Part shown: positions 8,476-10,163 of the stretch, piece by piece
Position numbering within the stretch: position 1 is the stretch's first letter
Layout: every line of letters begins with the position of its first letter
Notes under the pieces: generated by a model
Databases searched by the model: none
What the model saw: only the letters and a program-made list of their open reading frames with translations
What the model was told of the DNA's origin: nothing
Made by a program: the position numbers and the translations under genes
DNA from: an uncultured Nitrospirota bacterium
Lineage (GTDB): Bacteria; Nitrospinota; Nitrospinia; SZUA-224
DNA: 10,163 nt
NCBI GenBank assembly: GCA_913009285.1
Contig: CAJVYE010000021.1
Span: 1 to 10,163, forward strand
Reading direction: 5' to 3'

Positions 8476-8503
8476 ATTATACAGATTATTTTTTTTATTT
8501 CAA
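8476..8503 (-). promoter_or_regulatory. Possible leftward sigma70 promoter
   Basis: On the minus strand TTGAAA (8498-8503) is followed after 16 bp by a perfect TATAAT (8476-8481). Transcription would begin near 8469 and pass through the 14-bp inverted repeat into the 49-codon ORF. The region is very AT-rich, so such boxes can arise by chance. Confidence 0.35.
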
Positions 8504-8528
8504 TCTATGTATTAACAAGTTGAACTAA

Positions 8529-8550
8529 ACCGCTTCGCGGTAATTTTTTT
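8529..8550 (+). terminator. Short hairpin with T-run, possible intrinsic terminator
   Basis: ACCGC (8529-8533) pairs with GCGGT (8537-8541) across a 3-nt loop TTC, followed by AATTTTTTT. This is the only GC-rich stem with a T-tract in the region. The stem is only 5 bp and sits about 285 bp after the carboxyltransferase stop, so it may instead insulate the mobile element or mark one of its ends. Confidence 0.4.
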
Positions 8551-8648
8551 CACTTTCCACTCAACCGCATCAATTTCAATAATTCATATCACCCTAAATA
8601 AGCAAACTATCTCCCGTCATTGGTAATCATATAAAATACCTCTATGAA

Positions 8649-8669
8649 GGACGTTCACAGGGAACGTTC
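8649..8669 (+). promoter_or_regulatory. Leader hairpin upstream of recombinase
   Basis: GGACGTTC (8649-8656) pairs with GAACGTTC (8662-8669) through eight base pairs including one G-U, with the loop ACAGG. The second arm is itself a perfect 8-bp palindrome. It lies 39 bp before the recombinase ATG and 24 bp before its ribosome site, a sensible place for an operator or a structure limiting translation. Its function is inferred only from its position. Confidence 0.4.
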
Positions 8670-8708
8670 GTTTAAGATCTAACCTTTTTTAAAGAAGGAG
8701 GAGGTATT

Positions 8709-9551
8709 ATGAAAGAGTTAAGGGCTAAAATGATCGAGGAGATGAAACTCAGGAGACTTGCCCCAAAAACCCATAGAGCATATCTCGGTGCAGTGGAAGG
8801 ATTAGCAAGATTTTATAATAAATCACCCGATCAGATTTTCAATACAGAGATTAAAAAATATTTGATTTATTTAATGGAAGAGAAAAAGGTAGCGTGGAGT
8901 ACATGCAATGTAGCCATGTCAGGGATAGACTTTTTTTATAACAAAACCCTGGGAAGAAAATCAATATCACTTTCTATTCCACCAAGAAAACACAAGCAGC
9001 AATTAACAGAGGTACTCAGTCTTCAGGAAGTTAAACGTCTTGTTACAGCGCCCTTGAAACTAAAACACCGTGTCATGCTAATGATAACCTATTCAGGAGG
9101 CTTACGTGTCAGTGAACTGGTAAACTTAAAAATATCCGACATAGACAGTAAACGAATGACGATCTTTATTAGAAATGCCAAAAAAAATAAAGACAGATAC
9201 ACCATATTATCTGAACGGTTATTACCGGAACTACGCTCTTACTGGAAGAAGTACCATCCAATGACATGGTTATTTCCCAACAAAAGACAGTGTTACCCAA
9301 TACATATTAGTACACCACAGAAGATCTTTTATGACGCCAAAAAAAAGTCCGGTATTACAAAAGGGAGAGGAATCCATATGCTACGCCATTGCTTTGCCAC
9401 GCACATGCTGGAAGCCGGAGTAGATATTAGAACCATACAGCAACTAATGGGTCATTCCTCCCTTTCAACTACATCGAGATACTTAAAAATAAGCACTGAA
9501 AGACTTCGTTCAATTAAAAGTCCCCTGGATTTGTTTCAGGAGGATATGTAA
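8709..9551 (+). CDS. Tyrosine recombinase (phage-integrase family) of the IS91-type element
   Basis: The 280-residue protein has an N-terminal SAM-like core-binding domain (about 1-85) and a C-terminal catalytic domain (about 100-270). All main catalytic residues can be placed: Arg133 in SGGLRVSEL, a Lys in NAKKNKDR (157-163), His223 and Arg226 in HMLRHCFATHML (223-234), His249 in LMGHSS, and the nucleophile Tyr258 in TSRYLK. It should therefore cut and rejoin DNA strands through a covalent 3'-phosphotyrosine. GAAGGAGGAGG just upstream gives a very strong ribosome site, with AAGGAGG 7 nt before the ATG. The next gene starts directly after its stop codon, and AGGAGG inside its own 3' end serves that gene, so the pair is translationally linked. 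Similar integrase genes precede the transposase in some IS91-family elements. It resembles XerC/D in fold, but its partner shows that it belongs to a mobile element. Confidence 0.9.
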   Translation: MKELRAKMIEEMKLRRLAPKTHRAYLGAVEGLARFYNKSPDQIFNTEIKKYLIYLMEEKKVAWSTCNVAMSGIDFFYNKTLGRKSISLSIPPRKHKQQLTEVLSLQEVKRLVTAPLKLKHRVMLMITYSGGLRVSELVNLKISDIDSKRMTIFIRNAKKNKDRYTILSERLLPELRSYWKKYHPMTWLFPNKRQCYPIHISTPQKIFYDAKKKSGITKGRGIHMLRHCFATHMLEAGVDIRTIQQLMGHSSLSTTSRYLKISTERLRSIKSPLDLFQEDM

Positions 9552-10096
9552 ATGTCGCCCGCCACGTGTAGCGTGGCGGCTAAGGTGATATCAACAGAAA
9601 CTAGAAAATTTGAAGTTGCCCATATCTTCAAGGAGCATGGAGAAGCATACAGAGCTAAACACCCGATGCCGTTACGCTACAAGAATATTATGAGGGATAT
9701 CGAGCTATGTCGCACAGAATATTTCGGAGGACATATTGATAAATGTGACACCTGTGGGTTTGAGCGGGATAATTATAATTCCTGTCGAAATCGGCATTGC
9801 CCCAAATGCCAGACACTTGCTAAGGAGAAGTGGTTAGAGGCTCGTAAATCCGAATTACTACCTCTAGGGTATTTTCACAATGTCTTTACATTCCCCCATG
9901 ACCTTAACCCACTCGCCCGATACAATGCGAAGGTGATTTATAATTTACTATTCGCGGCAGTATCCCAAACATTAAAGGAATTTGGCCTTGATCCCAAACA
10001 TATTGGTGGAAGGTTAGGCTTTATTGCTATCTTACACACCTGGGATCAGCATATAAAACAACATATTCATCTGCATGTGATTATCCCGGGAGGGGC
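9552..10096 (+). CDS. IS91-family HUH transposase, truncated by contig end
   Basis: 181 genuine codons remain. A zinc-binding region carries CDTC (65-68) and CRNRHCPKC (78-86), typical of the IS91 N-terminal zinc ribbon. A Y2-transposase domain follows, with GYFHNVFTFPHDLNP (106-120) and then the HUH metal-binding motif HLH (173-175) in QHIHLHVIIPGG. The family is about 380-400 residues, so the catalytic tyrosines are beyond the break. The start ATG adjoins the recombinase stop, with AGGAGG 8 nt upstream. The first codons (MSPATCSVAAK) are encoded by a perfect GC-rich hairpin and look unlike the family; GTG at 9573 or 9585 are other possible starts. The reading frame appears to continue to a TGA at 10163, but everything from 10097 on is adapter, so that stop is false. 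Confidence 0.9.
9559..9579 (+). repeat. Perfect 8-bp GC-rich hairpin inside the transposase start
   Basis: CCGCCACG (9559-9566) pairs exactly with CGTGGCGG (9572-9579), with the loop TGTAG. It is far richer in GC than its surroundings and begins seven bases after the A of the ATG, so the ribosome would meet it at initiation. It may hold down transposase synthesis, or be a small palindromic insertion. Confidence 0.6.
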
Positions 10097-10163
10097 AGAT
10101 CGGAAGAGCACACGTCTGAACTCCAGTCACATTCCTTTATCTCGTATGCCGTCTTCTGCTTGA
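10097..10163. other. Illumina TruSeq-type adapter contamination
   Basis: From AGATCGGAAGAGCACACG at 10097 the sequence is the standard indexed TruSeq adapter: read-2 segment ending in CCAGTCAC (10123-10130), an 8-base index ATTCCTTT (10131-10138), then the flow-cell segment from ATCTCGTATGCC to CTTG at 10162, plus one A. It is not biological. Its translation gives RKSTRLNSSH, a peptide well known from adapter-contaminated database entries. Confidence 0.98.

Larger units (their letters stand above)
8245..8708. other. Gene-poor AT-rich region before the mobile element
   Basis: These 464 bp separate the carboxyltransferase gene from the recombinase gene. Nothing in them is recognisable as a conserved gene. 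They hold a doubtful leftward ORF (8248-8397), a perfect 14-bp inverted repeat with three further TATACAG motifs (8413-8485), a possible leftward promoter (8476-8503), a short GC hairpin with a T-run (8529-8550) and another hairpin close to the recombinase start (8649-8669). The outer boundary of the mobile element should lie somewhere in this stretch, but I cannot place it. Confidence 0.6.
8709..10096 (+). mobile_element. IS91-family element with accessory tyrosine recombinase (right part missing)
   Basis: Two adjoining genes, a tyrosine recombinase and an HUH (Y2-type) transposase, form the core. IS91 elements are thought to move by rolling-circle replication from an origin end downstream of the transposase to a terminus upstream of the first gene, without making target duplications. 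Here the origin end and over half of the transposase are cut off by the contig end. The terminus must lie to the left of 8709, but I cannot identify it, so the coordinates cover only the coding core. Confidence 0.75.

Noticed and set aside
10097..10163. Unusual Arg/Ser-rich C-terminus on the transposase
   Set aside because: It is the translation of sequencing adapter.

Overview
The window is AT-rich bacterial DNA that ends in library-adapter sequence, so its right edge is almost certainly a contig end. BamA, an outer-membrane barrel assembly protein, shows a diderm (Gram-negative-type) cell. ClpC with a UVR linker and a propionyl-CoA carboxylase-type carboxyltransferase fit many anaerobic or uncultured diderm lineages. 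I cannot assign a phylum from the sequence alone.

Left part (1-4257, minus strand): clpC, a complete AAA+ unfoldase gene, is followed after 8 bp by bamA, which runs off the left edge. A perfect-consensus sigma70 promoter lies upstream of clpC, so the two genes look like one protein-quality-control and envelope-assembly operon.

Middle (4406-8244, plus strand): a divergent sigma70 promoter leads into a stand-alone GlmU-type uridylyltransferase domain. Next comes a second nucleotidyltransferase fused to a left-handed beta-helix, of the archaeal bifunctional type, and then a carboxyltransferase beta subunit. The first enzyme keeps all recognisable catalytic residues. The second has lost the signature Arg of its nucleotidyltransferase loop and the expected catalytic His of its acetyltransferase half. 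The two genes are separated by a nearly perfect 35-bp inverted repeat built from 10-bp CTAAAG units, and this repeat supplies the first gene's last codons and stop.

Right part (8245-10163): 464 bp without a clear gene holds a perfect 14-bp inverted repeat, repeated TATACAG motifs, two further hairpins and a doubtful 49-codon leftward ORF. It leads into a two-gene mobile element: a complete tyrosine recombinase immediately followed by an IS91-family HUH transposase. The transposase is cut at the HUH motif, where 66 bases of Illumina TruSeq-type adapter were left in the assembly (10097-10162).

No wholly new system is evident. The items most worth a second look are the residue changes in the GlmU-like protein, the interspersed palindrome between the glm genes, the recombinase plus IS91 pair with its unusual leader region, and the adapter artefact.
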